Source: Nocardia vermiculata NBRC 100427
Lineage (GTDB): Bacteria > Actinomycetota > Actinomycetes > Mycobacteriales > Mycobacteriaceae
NCBI RefSeq assembly: GCF_001613265.1
Contig: NZ_BDCA01000021.1
Coordinates: 82,827 to 146,826, forward strand
Length of the DNA: 64,000 bases
Reading direction: 5' to 3'
The translations under genes were made by a program, and so were the position numbers. The notes beneath the pieces are model-generated. The model saw only the letters and a list, made by a program, of their open reading frames with translations, was not told the DNA's origin and ran no database searches. This document shows positions 17,076 to 25,714 of this stretch, in pieces; position 1 is the stretch's first letter, and each line of letters begins with the position of its first letter.

Positions 17076-18233
17076 CTACGGCAGGAAGTCGGACGCGATG
17101 CGGGCGCCCAGCTCCTCGAGTAGGGCGGCAGCGCCCGCGATCGACCGAGCGCGGTCCGGCTCCAGATCGGTGAGTGCATAGCAGCGGGTGAAGCCGGCCG
17201 CGGCGAGCTGCGCCTCGCTCAGGGTGCAACTTCCTGCGACGGCGACCACCTCGGCCCCGGCCACCCGCGCGGCCGCCGCCACCCCTGCCGGGGCCTTGCC
17301 GCGCAGAGTCTGGTCGTCGAGGGCGCCTTCCCCGGTGACGACGAGGTCTCCTGCCTGCACCCGGCCGGTGAAATCGATGAGCTCGAGGATTACCTCGATG
17401 CCCGAACGAGACTGTGCTCCGAGTATCGCCATCGCCCCGAATCCGGTTCCCCCCGCGGCGCCCGCACCCGGAACGAGCGCAAAGTCCTGTGACTGCCGGC
17501 TGCTATTATCCGCGCTGCCGGCGACAACGTTCGACCAATTGTTCAGCGCTGCTTCGAGTTCCACACACTGCTCGGGTCCGGCTCCCTTCTGCGGGGCGAA
17601 CACCGCGACCGCACCGTGCGGGCCGAGCAGCGGACTGTCCACATCACCGGCGAGTACGAACGTCGTTGCGGCCACCGCAGGATGCAGACCACCGTATTCG
17701 ATCGTCCGCGCCTGCACGAGTGGTGCTGCACCCCTGGGTAATTCGTTTCCGTTCCGGTCGAGTATGCGTAGTCCCAGTGCCTGCAGCATCCCCGCACCCC
17801 CATCGGAGGAGGCGCTGCCGCCGACACCCAGCACGATGGTGCGGAACCCCCGGTCCAGCGCGTCGCGGATCACCAGGCCCAGGCCATAGGTACTGGCATA
17901 CATCGGATCAGGTTCTGCACCAGGTAGTTTCGAGTACCCGACCACCTCGGCCAGCTCGATGATCGCAGTCTCGTCCCGGACGGCGTAGGTCGCCGTGCCG
18001 GGCATATCGGTCGGCCCGACCGCATCGACCCACACCGGTTCCCACCCGGCCGCCACGAACGCGGCGACGGTACCGTCCCCGCCGTCGGCCACCGGCAACC
18101 GGCGCACCGGCACGTCGGGAGCCGCCCGGGCGAATCCGGCGGCCAGGGCCGCGGCCACCTCGGGCGCGGTCAGCGACCCCTTGAACTTGTCCGGCGCCAG
18201 CACCACCTGCCGAGACTTACGACCCACCGTCAC
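17076..18233 (-). CDS. Glycerate kinase (GK1 family)
   Basis: 385 residues. It phosphorylates D-glycerate with ATP, giving 2- or 3-phosphoglycerate for glycolysis. Family motifs: LAPDKFKGSLTAPEVAAALAAG at the N-terminus, LPVADGGDGTVAAF near residue 48, GVGGSASSDGGAGMLQALG in the middle, and VTGEGALDDQTLRGKAPAGVA late. GTG start at 18233 with GAGG eight bases upstream. The secreted hydrolase gene ends 70 bp upstream on the same strand; the two need not share a role. Glucosylglycerate hydrolase in this window releases glycerate, which this enzyme could recover. Confidence 0.93.
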   Translation of the reverse strand: MTVGRKSRQVVLAPDKFKGSLTAPEVAAALAAGFARAAPDVPVRRLPVADGGDGTVAAFVAAGWEPVWVDAVGPTDMPGTATYAVRDETAIIELAEVVGYSKLPGAEPDPMYASTYGLGLVIRDALDRGFRTIVLGVGGSASSDGGAGMLQALGLRILDRNGNELPRGAAPLVQARTIEYGGLHPAVAATTFVLAGDVDSPLLGPHGAVAVFAPQKGAGPEQCVELEAALNNWSNVVAGSADNSSRQSQDFALVPGAGAAGGTGFGAMAILGAQSRSGIEVILELIDFTGRVQAGDLVVTGEGALDDQTLRGKAPAGVAAAARVAGAEVVAVAGSCTLSEAQLAAAGFTRCYALTDLEPDRARSIAGAAALLEELGARIASDFLP

Positions 18234-18303
18234 CCTGACCTCGTTTCGCCGAGATACACCTGCGGTTATCGATCACCGTACTGGGTGGGCGGCATCCGGG
18301 TAC

Positions 18304-19908
18304 TCACGGCATCGGCGCCTGATCCACGTGGTCGATGTGTACCGCGCCGCTGCGCAGATATTCCAGCACCGCGGCGTCGAGCGGTACGTTGCCACGACCG
18401 AAGGTGCCGTGGTCACCACCGTCGACGGTGACGAGGTGCCCGTGCAGTGCCTGCGCCGTGGCCGGCCCGCCCGGATACGCGGTGGCGGCGTCGTGGCGGC
18501 TCTGCAGTATCAGCGGCGCCGTCCGCAACCCGTCACCGGCGATCGGCACCGGAGTGGTTACCGGGTCCCAACCAGCACAGGCCAACCCGCTGCGGATCAG
18601 TTCGGCACGAGCATCCAGGGCATTACCGCCGGAGGCGACGATCGCGGCCGCCTGGCCCATCGCCGCCATCCGCGGCGGTACGGCGTTCTCGTTACAGGTG
18701 ACCGCACCGAATACGGCCTGCCCGGTCGGGTCCGTGGTCGCGGCCTCCGCGATCGCCCGCAACTGCGCTACCTCCCCAGGATGTGTGTTCGCCTCGGCCA
18801 TGGCGCGCGCCAGGCTTGGCCAGAAGCCGCGGGTGTAGGCCGCGACCGTGGTCGCCGCGACCATCGGCACCTGCGCCGACATTCCACCGGACAGCAAGCT
18901 GCGCACCAGGTTCTGCGCCTGGAAGAGTTCTTCGGCACCGGCGTTCATACCGTCGCGGGCGACGGCCGCCAGCGGCTCCGGCAGGGTGCGTGGCAGGTCG
19001 GCGGCGGAGACGGGTGGCGGCGTCAGGTTGGCGTACCAGCCGCCACCTTGCGCGGCCACCAGGCGGACCCAGGTCTGATAGACCTGCAATTGCGAATCGC
19101 CCAGGTGATAGTCGGCGTCGTGCTGAGCGATCCAGCCGAACATATCGTCCAGACGCTGCTTTCCCGCGATCTGCTGCTGGGCGAACTGTTCGGTCCACAC
19201 CCAGTGCGGATTCACCGCGGAATCGAGGACCAGCTTGTCGATGCGCTGCGGGAACAACGAGGCATACACGGCGCCGAGATAGGTTCCGTAGGAGATCCCC
19301 AGGAAGTCGATCCGGTCCAGCCCCAGCGCGGCCCGCACGGCATCCATATCGCGCGCGGTGTTCTCGGTGGTGATGGTCTCCAGATAACCGGGCTGCGCCG
19401 CATCGCACGCCTGCTGCACCGACTCACGGGCCTGATCATCGGCCGCGATCTGGGCACCACAGCTCAAGGGGGTCGACCAGCGCAGGCCGCGGGGTTGGAC
19501 CGCCACCAGATCGTAGTGCCGGTGCAGCTCGGGGGGCAGGTGTTCCAGCGTCGCGCCCCAGTAGTCGAGGGCATCGGCACCCGGCCCGCCCGGGTTCGCG
19601 AAGATCGTGCCGCGGCGTTCGCCGGTGGCGCGAATCCTGCTGACCGTCACGTCGATTCGGGGACTGTCGGCGCCGGTATGCCCCTCGGCATAATCCCTCG
19701 GTACCGATACGACCATGCATCGGGCGAGCGAGCCGGCGGCAACGGCACCGTCCGGACAGGTCTCGAACCCGGCAGCGGAGGCGGCCGGGGCCGGAAGGGT
19801 CGCGGTGATCGCGGTCGCCAGCACCGCGGCGGCAGTGGCACGCACCATCGCCGATCCGGTTGTCCGCGACCTCGCCCGCCCGAGCCTGTGCATTCTCAGC
19901 ATTCTCAT
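18304..19908 (-). CDS. Secreted alpha/beta hydrolase with TAP-like C-terminal domain
   Basis: About 534 residues. The start at 19908 gives a basic N-region and hydrophobic core (MVRATAAAVLATAITATLP) ending in ASA, a Sec signal peptide. The mature part is an alpha/beta hydrolase: oxyanion-type NPGGPGADALDYW, nucleophile S206 in GISYGTY, late acid in QSRHDAATAYPGG and His in DGGDHGTFG. The last ~100 residues match the TAP-type C-terminal domain of tripeptidyl aminopeptidases (SlpD/E, and mycobacterial Hip1/CaeA class). Likely an extracytoplasmic peptidase or esterase. The open frame continues upstream, but that part has no coding character. Confidence 0.88.
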   Translation of the reverse strand: MRMLRMHRLGRARSRTTGSAMVRATAAAVLATAITATLPAPAASAAGFETCPDGAVAAGSLARCMVVSVPRDYAEGHTGADSPRIDVTVSRIRATGERRGTIFANPGGPGADALDYWGATLEHLPPELHRHYDLVAVQPRGLRWSTPLSCGAQIAADDQARESVQQACDAAQPGYLETITTENTARDMDAVRAALGLDRIDFLGISYGTYLGAVYASLFPQRIDKLVLDSAVNPHWVWTEQFAQQQIAGKQRLDDMFGWIAQHDADYHLGDSQLQVYQTWVRLVAAQGGGWYANLTPPPVSAADLPRTLPEPLAAVARDGMNAGAEELFQAQNLVRSLLSGGMSAQVPMVAATTVAAYTRGFWPSLARAMAEANTHPGEVAQLRAIAEAATTDPTGQAVFGAVTCNENAVPPRMAAMGQAAAIVASGGNALDARAELIRSGLACAGWDPVTTPVPIAGDGLRTAPLILQSRHDAATAYPGGPATAQALHGHLVTVDGGDHGTFGRGNVPLDAAVLEYLRSGAVHIDHVDQAPMP

Positions 19909-20009
19909 CAGCTTCGGCGCGGGCGACAACTCGAACACACGGGGCGACACGGCGAAATTCTGCGAGCCAACCCCCAGCTCCGCTGATCGTTTCCCTCTAG
20001 GCTCAGCAG

Positions 20010-20339
20010 ATGACGCAGGGCCCGCAGCTGACAACCGAGATTCGCGACAACACTTCGCTCGACCGTTTCGAACTGTACGTCGGCGGTTCGTTGGCGGGGG
20101 TGGCCGAATATCAGGACACCGCCTCTCAACGCGCCTTCGTTCACACCGAGATCTATCCACGATTCGAGGGACAGGGGCTCGGACGCCGCCTGGTACAAGG
20201 GGCGCTGGATCGCACCACGGAGCAGGGTTTCGAAATTCTGCCGCTGTGCCCGATGGTGCTTCACTTCATCGAATCCCGGCCGCAGTATCTGGCTCTGGTT
20301 CCCTATTGGGCCCGCGAACGCTTCGAACTGCCCCGATAA
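20010..20339 (+). CDS. GNAT-family N-acetyltransferase (YjdJ type)
   Basis: 109 residues. The acetyl-CoA loop motif RFEGQGLGRRLVQ and the preceding strand AFVHTEIYP identify the short GNAT-like family typified by E. coli YjdJ. The C-terminal LCPMVLHFIESRPQYLALVP corresponds to the family's CP-hydrophobic-HPEY segment. Substrate unknown. It is divergent from the secreted hydrolase gene, with a 101-bp shared upstream region. Confidence 0.9.
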   Translation: MTQGPQLTTEIRDNTSLDRFELYVGGSLAGVAEYQDTASQRAFVHTEIYPRFEGQGLGRRLVQGALDRTTEQGFEILPLCPMVLHFIESRPQYLALVPYWARERFELPR

Positions 20340-20456
20340 GCGTCCACGGCCGGGGCACCGGGCGCCGAACGGTGACACCGGGCCGGGCCGGAGAATGTTC
20401 TCCTGTTCACTGGAATCACGTCCGGTTAAATCCAGCGCGCGGATGTCGACGGTGCG

Positions 20457-21083
20457 ATGATGGCAGGCGTGGCACGCGCAGAGGAATATGGCGACCGCCC
20501 CAGACGTGAACCGCGGGACGAAGAACTCGTGGTGCGGCCCGGCACTCTATTGGTTTCGGCAACAGAGCTGGTCGAACCCACTTTCCGGCGCACCGTCATC
20601 TATATCGTCGAACACAACGACGCCGGCAGTCTCGGCGTGGTGTTGAACCGGCCGAGTGAGACCGCGGTGCAGGATGTGCTGCCGCGCTGGGCCGATCTGG
20701 CGGCCCGGCCGCGCACGCTCTACGTGGGCGGACCGGTGAAGCGGGATTCCGCACTGTGCCTGACCACGGTCCGCGTCGGTGTTCCGATCGAGGGCACACC
20801 GGGCCTGCGCCGGGTGGACGGCCGGGTGGCGCTGTTGGATCTGGATTCCGATCCGGAGGTACTCGGTCCGATGGTGGAGGGCGTTCGCATCTTCGCCGGA
20901 TACGCCGGATGGACCTTCGGTCAACTGGAAAGCGAACTCGAGCGCGGAGACTGGATCGTGTTGTCCGCACTGCCGTCGGATCCGCTGGCCGAGCGCAGCG
21001 ACCTGTGGGCTCGGGTGCTGCGCCGTCAGCCACTTCCGCTGTCGTTGCTGGCCACGCACCCCATCGAAGTGGAACGCAACTGA
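20457..21083 (+). CDS. YqgE/AlgH (UPF0301) family protein
   Basis: Up to 208 residues. Strongly similar by eye to M. tuberculosis Rv0038: VRPGTLLVSATELVEPTFRRTVIYIVEHN, GVVLNRPSETAV, LYVGGPVKRDSALCL, and the C-terminal WIVLSALPSDPL and LRRQPLPLSLLATHPIEVERN. The fold is a compact alpha/beta domain of unknown biochemical role, and AlgH was first linked to alginate regulation in Pseudomonas. Start uncertain among ATG 20457, ATG 20460 and GTG 20469; none has a strong ribosome site. Confidence 0.92.
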   Translation: MMAGVARAEEYGDRPRREPRDEELVVRPGTLLVSATELVEPTFRRTVIYIVEHNDAGSLGVVLNRPSETAVQDVLPRWADLAARPRTLYVGGPVKRDSALCLTTVRVGVPIEGTPGLRRVDGRVALLDLDSDPEVLGPMVEGVRIFAGYAGWTFGQLESELERGDWIVLSALPSDPLAERSDLWARVLRRQPLPLSLLATHPIEVERN

Positions 21084-21090
21084 CGGCCGG

Positions 21091-21567
21091 TCAGAGCAGG
21101 ATCAGCGTGACACACAGGGCGGTGAGCGCGACGGCCTGCAGGCCGACCCGGAATCCGAGAATGCTGTCCCACTTGTCCTGCAGCGCGCGGGCGTTGTCGG
21201 GGATGATCCCGGTCATGGCGGCCTGCGTCTGCACGGTGTTGATCGGTTTCGCTACGGTGACGTAGAACGCGAGCCAGCTCGCCAGCGCCACGAGCGCGAC
21301 GCCTGCCGCCACCGCCGCGCCGATCTGTCCGGCGACGGCCGCGAGGACGATCGCGAGCATGGTTGTTATCACACCGCCGACTCCCGCGAACGGCATCCGG
21401 CGGTCGCCGTAGTAGTGCCCCCAGCCCGCGGATCTGGTGACTGTGGCGTCGTCGAGCTTGCGATACACCGATCGGGTAATCAGTGCGCAACTGAAGTCGG
21501 TTCCGTACACGATGCCGTTGGCGAGAATAGCCAAAACGGCCAGGACCTGGGCGGATGTGGTGAGCAT
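21091..21567 (-). CDS. Anthrone oxygenase-like (DUF1772) membrane protein
   Basis: 158 residues with four hydrophobic helices (AQVLAVLAILANGIVYG; GGVITTMLAIVLAAVAGQIGAAVAAG; ALVALASWLAFYVTVA; LQAVALTALCVTLILL). The loop VAKPINTVQTQ, with a motif resembling the N-P/R-N element of DUF1772, places it with the anthrone-oxygenase-like family, of which fungal members oxidise anthrones; most bacterial members are uncharacterised. The promoter region carries two identical-form 13-bp palindromes, so expression is probably repressed by a regulator not encoded next to it. Stop lies seven bases from the YqgE gene, convergent. Confidence 0.8.
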   Translation of the reverse strand: MLTTSAQVLAVLAILANGIVYGTDFSCALITRSVYRKLDDATVTRSAGWGHYYGDRRMPFAGVGGVITTMLAIVLAAVAGQIGAAVAAGVALVALASWLAFYVTVAKPINTVQTQAAMTGIIPDNARALQDKWDSILGFRVGLQAVALTALCVTLILL

Positions 21568-21588
21568 GATGACAACCCCTCGCGATAC

Positions 21589-21651
21589 CTAGCAACGCTA
21601 GCTTGTATAGCGAGCATATCTATCGCGTCGAAGAATGTCTAGCATCGCTAG
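21589..21651 (-). promoter_or_regulatory. Promoter framed by two 13-bp palindromes
   Basis: CTAGCAACGCTAG at 21589-21601 and CTAGCATCGCTAG at 21639-21651 share the form CTAGC-N3-GCTAG, centres 50 bp apart. Reading on the minus strand, TTCGAC (21627-21632) and TATACA (21604-21609) with a 17-bp spacer make a plausible -35/-10 pair lying exactly between them. The arrangement suggests repressor binding on both sides of RNA polymerase. Confidence 0.6.
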
Positions 21652-21792
21652 TCAACCGAGCGTTATAACCACCTCGATTCCGGCGGTCACAAGGCGGTGA
21701 TTCGCCGGGCGCAGGCACATCTCACAGGGTTGAGTTCTCGGCGGTGAGGACGTAGGAGTTAACTAGTCAGGCGACCGGAAGGAGCGCAATCG

Positions 21793-23142
21793 ATGCCCGC
21801 GCTGGACGAGAAACTGCAGGACATCTACACCGAGGTACTGGAGCGTAACCCCGGAGAATCCGAATTCCACCAGGCAGTTCGCGAGGTGCTCGACAGCCTC
21901 GGGCCGGTCGTAGCAAAGCATCCGCAATACCTCGACGCCGCCGTGATCCGGCGACTGTGCGAACCAGAACGCCAGATCATCTTCCGGGTGCCGTGGGTCG
22001 ACGATGCGGGCAACGTGCAGATCAACCGCGGCTTCCGGGTCGAGTTCAACTCGGCCCTCGGACCGTACAAGGGCGGACTGCGTTTCCACCCCTCGGTCTA
22101 TCTGGGCATCGTGAAGTTCCTCGGATTCGAGCAGATCTTCAAGAACTCCCTCACCGGTATGCCGATCGGCGGCGGTAAGGGCGGATCGGATTTCGACCCC
22201 AAGGGCCGCTCGGACGCCGAGATCATGCGGTTCTGCCAGTCGTTCATGACCGAGCTGTACCGCCATATCGGCGAGTACACCGACGTGCCCGCCGGTGATA
22301 TCGGCGTGGGCGGCCGCGAGATCGGCTACCTGTTCGGCCAGTACAAGCGCATCACCAACCGCTACGAATCCGGGGTGCTCACCGGCAAGGGACTGAGCTG
22401 GGGCGGTTCGCAGGTCCGCCCCGAGGCGACCGGATACGGCACCGTGTTCTTCGCCGAGCAGATGCTCGAGCAGCGCAACGAGAGCTTCGACGGTAAGCGC
22501 GTCGTGATCTCCGGTTCCGGCAATGTCGCGATCTACGCGGTGGAGAAGGTCCACCAGCTGGGCGGCACCGTGGTCGCGGTCTCGGACTCCTCCGGCCACA
22601 TCATCGACGACAAGGGCATCGACCTCGCGCTGCTCAAGGAGATCAAGAACGATCGCCGCGGACGGATCAGCGAATACGCCGAGGCCAAGGGCGGCTCGGT
22701 GCAGTTCTCCGAAGCCGGATCGATCTGGCAGGTGCCCTGCGATATCGCCCTGCCGTGCGCCACCCAGAACGAACTCAACGGCGCAGACGCCCGCACGCTG
22801 ATCAAGAACGGCTGCACGATCGTCGCCGAGGGCGCCAACATGCCCTGCACCCCCGATGCCGCACACCTGTTCACCAAGGCGAACCTCGCCTTCGCCCCCG
22901 GCAAGGCCGCCAATGCCGGTGGGGTCGCCACCAGCGCACTCGAGATGCAGCAGAACGCCTCTCGCGACTCGTGGACCTTCGAGCACACCGAAGCGCGACT
23001 GGAAGCGATCATGCGCAATATCCATCATCGCTGCTTGGAAACCGCCGAGGAGTACGGTGCGCCCGGCGACTATGTAGCCGGTGCCAACATCGCCGGATTC
23101 ACTCAGGTCGCCGACGCAATGCTCGCGCTGGGAATCGTGTAG
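21793..23142 (+). CDS. gdhA: NADP-specific glutamate dehydrogenase
   Basis: 449 residues, the size of the hexameric bacterial enzyme. It interconverts 2-oxoglutarate plus ammonium and L-glutamate, the high-ammonium assimilation route. Diagnostic motifs: FRVEFNSALGPYKGGLRFHPSV with substrate Lys at 93, MPIGGGKGGSDFDPKG with catalytic K129, DVPAGDIGVGGREIGY, and the nucleotide-binding GSGNVAIYAVEK near residue 240. The start has a strong AAGGAG ribosome site. No ammonium transporter or regulator is adjacent. Preceded by about 140 bp after the palindrome-framed promoter, and followed by a cupin gene. Confidence 0.97.
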   Translation: MPALDEKLQDIYTEVLERNPGESEFHQAVREVLDSLGPVVAKHPQYLDAAVIRRLCEPERQIIFRVPWVDDAGNVQINRGFRVEFNSALGPYKGGLRFHPSVYLGIVKFLGFEQIFKNSLTGMPIGGGKGGSDFDPKGRSDAEIMRFCQSFMTELYRHIGEYTDVPAGDIGVGGREIGYLFGQYKRITNRYESGVLTGKGLSWGGSQVRPEATGYGTVFFAEQMLEQRNESFDGKRVVISGSGNVAIYAVEKVHQLGGTVVAVSDSSGHIIDDKGIDLALLKEIKNDRRGRISEYAEAKGGSVQFSEAGSIWQVPCDIALPCATQNELNGADARTLIKNGCTIVAEGANMPCTPDAAHLFTKANLAFAPGKAANAGGVATSALEMQQNASRDSWTFEHTEARLEAIMRNIHHRCLETAEEYGAPGDYVAGANIAGFTQVADAMLALGIV

Positions 23143-23183
23143 CAGTTACGTCGCGGACGTGCCGGCAGGTCACCGGATCCGGG

Positions 23184-23606
23184 ATGATCGACGGTATGGC
23201 TGTACCACGACCAGGACTGCCGCAGTTTCGTCCCAATCCGGCCCCCGCGGTCGGTACCCGCAGCCGGATACTGCTCCGTTTCCGGCTGGCCGGACGGGAG
23301 TTCATCGTGCGGCAGACCGTGGTCGACCCCGGCGGGGACAGCGGCTGGCATTTCCACGACGGGATGCTGCTGGTGCTGGTCACCGGCAGCGCACTGTCGC
23401 ACCCCGGCCTGGACTGTGTGCCCGTGACCTACCGGCCCGGGCGGATCTTCCGCGAACCCGCGGGACCCGAGCACGCGCACACGGCACGAAATCGCACTCG
23501 AAAACCGCTGCGCCTCACCGTGTTGTACGTGCTTCCGGCGGGCAGTCCACTCTCGCGTCCGGCCACCCCTCCGGCCTGCGACAACGACCGGACGGCCATT
23601 CAATAG
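23184..23606 (+). CDS. Cupin-domain protein
   Basis: 140 residues. A single cupin barrel is indicated by the metal-type motif GGDSGWHFHDGMLLVLVTGS and the later EPAGPEHAHTARN; the spaced His residues would hold one metal. The C-terminal tail (SPLSRPATPPACDNDRTAIQ) is low complexity. ATG at 23184 is chosen, 23196 is possible. Substrate unknown. It lies just before the ynfA gene (10-bp gap), perhaps cotranscribed. Confidence 0.8.
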   Translation: MIDGMAVPRPGLPQFRPNPAPAVGTRSRILLRFRLAGREFIVRQTVVDPGGDSGWHFHDGMLLVLVTGSALSHPGLDCVPVTYRPGRIFREPAGPEHAHTARNRTRKPLRLTVLYVLPAGSPLSRPATPPACDNDRTAIQ

Positions 23607-23616
23607 GCTGCCCTGC

Positions 23617-23952
23617 GTGACCGTTGTTCGCTCGATCGTGCTGTTCGTCCTGGCCGCCGTCGCCGAGATCGGCGGCGCCTGGCTGGTGTGGCAGGGCGTG
23701 CGCGAGCAGCGCGGCTGGGCCTGGATGGGCGCCGGCGTCATCGCACTCGGCATCTACGGTTTCGTCGCAACCCTGCAACCGGACGCGAACTTCGGCCGCA
23801 TCCTCGCCGCCTACGGTGGCGTGTTCGTTGCGGGCTCGCTGTTGTGGGCGGTCGTCTTCGACGAGTTCCGGCCGGATCGCTGGGACCTCACCGGTGCCGC
23901 ACTGTGTCTGCTCGGGGTCGCGGTCATCATGTACGCACCACGCGGGAGCTGA
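23617..23952 (+). CDS. YnfA family small membrane protein
   Basis: 111 residues, four helices. The N-terminal LFVLAAVAEIGGAWLVWQGVREQ, with Glu in the first helix, and the segment YGFVATLQPDANFGRILAAYGGVFV are signatures of the YnfA (UPF0060) family, relatives of small multidrug-resistance transporters. GTG start at 23617. YnfA from some enteric bacteria acts as an efflux pump; whether this one does is unknown. Confidence 0.92.
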   Translation: MTVVRSIVLFVLAAVAEIGGAWLVWQGVREQRGWAWMGAGVIALGIYGFVATLQPDANFGRILAAYGGVFVAGSLLWAVVFDEFRPDRWDLTGAALCLLGVAVIMYAPRGS

Positions 23953-23969
23953 CCTCGTACCATGGCGGT

Positions 23970-24803
23970 ATGCCCGTCGAGCAGGTGCGGATCGCCGGGG
24001 CTGTGATGGATGTCGCGGTCCCCGACCGGGTGTGCGCGGGAGTCTCGATGGCCGGATTCCGGGGCCGGACAACCGATACCGTCGAACTACAGGTGGTCCC
24101 CTATCCTGCCTGCACCATATTCGTGGACCTCGGCGACGCACTGCTCACCGACGACAGCAACGGCGCACGCCGCCGGGGCAGCGTTGTCGTCGGTCTCGCA
24201 TCCGGTCCGGTACACGGGACCGGGCACGATATCGATGTACTGCAGGTGCGGCTGTCCCCCGCTCTCGCCCACGCGGTACTCGGCCCCGGAACCGAGACCA
24301 GCGGCGCGATCGTCTCCCTCGACGAGCTGTGGGGTCGCGACGCCACGCACCTGCACGAACAGCTACGTGCCGCCGCAAGCTGGGAGGAACGGTTCGCGAT
24401 CGTGCATCGTGCGCTCGGAAGGCGCTGCGCCGCCGGCCGCCCGGTCGAGCGGGAGATCGCCTTCGCCTGGTCCCGGATGGCGGATACCGGTGGGCAGCTA
24501 CGGATCGAACAGCTGGCCGACGAACTGGGCTGGAGCCGGCAACGACTGTGGTCCCGGTTCCGGTCGCAGGTCGGCATCACCCCCAAGCATGCGGCACGGT
24601 TGATCCGCTTCGATCACGCGGCGCATCGGCTGGCCGCCGGGCACAGCGCCGCGACAGTGGCAGCCGACAGCGGGTTCGTCGACCAATCGCATCTGCACCA
24701 CGACGCGATGGCCTTCACCGGGATGACCACCTCCGGGGTCGCCGACGCGCAGTGGCTGGTGGTCGATCCGATCGCCTGGCCCACCCGGATGGCGAAGATC
24801 TGA
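23970..24803 (+). CDS. AraC-family transcriptional regulator
   Basis: 277 residues. The C-terminal ~100 residues form the two-helix-turn-helix AraC domain: IEQLADELGWSRQRLWSRFRSQVGITPKHAARLIRFDHAA, then ATVAADSGFVDQSHLHHDAMAFTGMTTS, slightly divergent from the usual FxxPxxYR ending. The N-terminal part (VELQVVPYPACTIFVDLGD, VLQVRLSPALAHAVLG) matches the DUF6597-like sensor found in this subfamily. Ligand and targets unknown. Starts 17 bp after ynfA, which could be its target. Confidence 0.88.
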   Translation: MPVEQVRIAGAVMDVAVPDRVCAGVSMAGFRGRTTDTVELQVVPYPACTIFVDLGDALLTDDSNGARRRGSVVVGLASGPVHGTGHDIDVLQVRLSPALAHAVLGPGTETSGAIVSLDELWGRDATHLHEQLRAAASWEERFAIVHRALGRRCAAGRPVEREIAFAWSRMADTGGQLRIEQLADELGWSRQRLWSRFRSQVGITPKHAARLIRFDHAAHRLAAGHSAATVAADSGFVDQSHLHHDAMAFTGMTTSGVADAQWLVVDPIAWPTRMAKI

Positions 24804-24925
24804 GGCCCGCAACATTTTTCCAAGACCCGACCGGCGCTCCGGGCCGATACTGACGAGACGAGCGCGGCACCACACCGCGCGTGGCCGGGCGGTATCGGCG
24901 CCCTCTCTACCCTTGCGAGGTTTCG

Positions 24926-25699
24926 ATGGTCGAGTTGAACACCCACATCCCGGACCGCCGCGGTGATTACGGGATCGACGGTGATTTCCGGGTGGTCTCG
25001 GCGCGTGGTCAGGCCGCGATCATCGCTGTGATCCTCGTGGTGCTCCTCGCGGTCACCGTCGGCGCCGCGGTAGCCGGCCTGCTCATCGTCGCCGTCGTCG
25101 CCGCACTGGCGGCGCTGGTGCTGGCGCTGTCGGTTGCCTCGTACCTGTGGACGACCCGGGTCGGGAAGTTTCAGGTGTGGGCGGAGATCCTCGCCGATCT
25201 GGAACTGCGCGGCGACGAGCGCGTACTCGATCTGGGTTGCGGGCGCGGCGCGGTACTACTGATGGCGGCACAGTTGCTCCCACAGGGACGGGCGGTCGGC
25301 ATCGATCTGTGGCGCGCCGACCAGACCGGCAACGGTCCGGAGGTCACCCGGCGCAACGCCGAGCGTGAGGGAGTAGCCGGCCGGGTCGAGGTGCTGACCG
25401 GAGATGTGACGCGACTTCCCTTCGACGACAACACATTCGATGTCGTGGTCAGCAGCCTCGTGTTGCACAACATCGACTCCGCGAGCGACCGGCAGACCGC
25501 GGTCGACGAGGCCGTGCGCACGTTGCGGCCCGGTGGACGTCTGGTCATCGCGGACCTGCTCGCCACCGGCACGTATCGCGACCGACTGCAGGCATTGGGG
25601 ATCTCGGACGCGCGACAGCGCAATCTGGGGTGGCGGATGTGGTGGCTGGGACCGCTGATGCCGACTCGGCTCGTCACCGCCACCAAACCGCCGGCCTGA
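24926..25699 (+). CDS. Membrane-anchored class I SAM-dependent methyltransferase
   Basis: 257 residues. Two adjacent hydrophobic helices (about residues 30-75) precede a class I methyltransferase domain with motif I VLDLGCGRGAVLL near residue 103, GIDLWRADQTGN, the motif II region LTGDVTRLPFDDNTFDVVVS, and RPGGRLVIADLLATG. Such N-terminally anchored methyltransferases are common in actinobacteria and their acceptors are mostly unknown. ATG 24926 has GCGAGG upstream; an upstream ATG at 24881 is less likely. Convergent with the HAD gene. Confidence 0.88.
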   Translation: MVELNTHIPDRRGDYGIDGDFRVVSARGQAAIIAVILVVLLAVTVGAAVAGLLIVAVVAALAALVLALSVASYLWTTRVGKFQVWAEILADLELRGDERVLDLGCGRGAVLLMAAQLLPQGRAVGIDLWRADQTGNGPEVTRRNAEREGVAGRVEVLTGDVTRLPFDDNTFDVVVSSLVLHNIDSASDRQTAVDEAVRTLRPGGRLVIADLLATGTYRDRLQALGISDARQRNLGWRMWWLGPLMPTRLVTATKPPA

Positions 25700-25714
25700 C
25701 TCGCTGTCGGTGGT

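Noticed and set aside
17995..19986. 663-codon forward frame opposite the secreted hydrolase
   Set aside because: The reverse strand has signal peptide, GISYGTY and TAP motifs; the forward frame is Arg/Gly-rich shadow.
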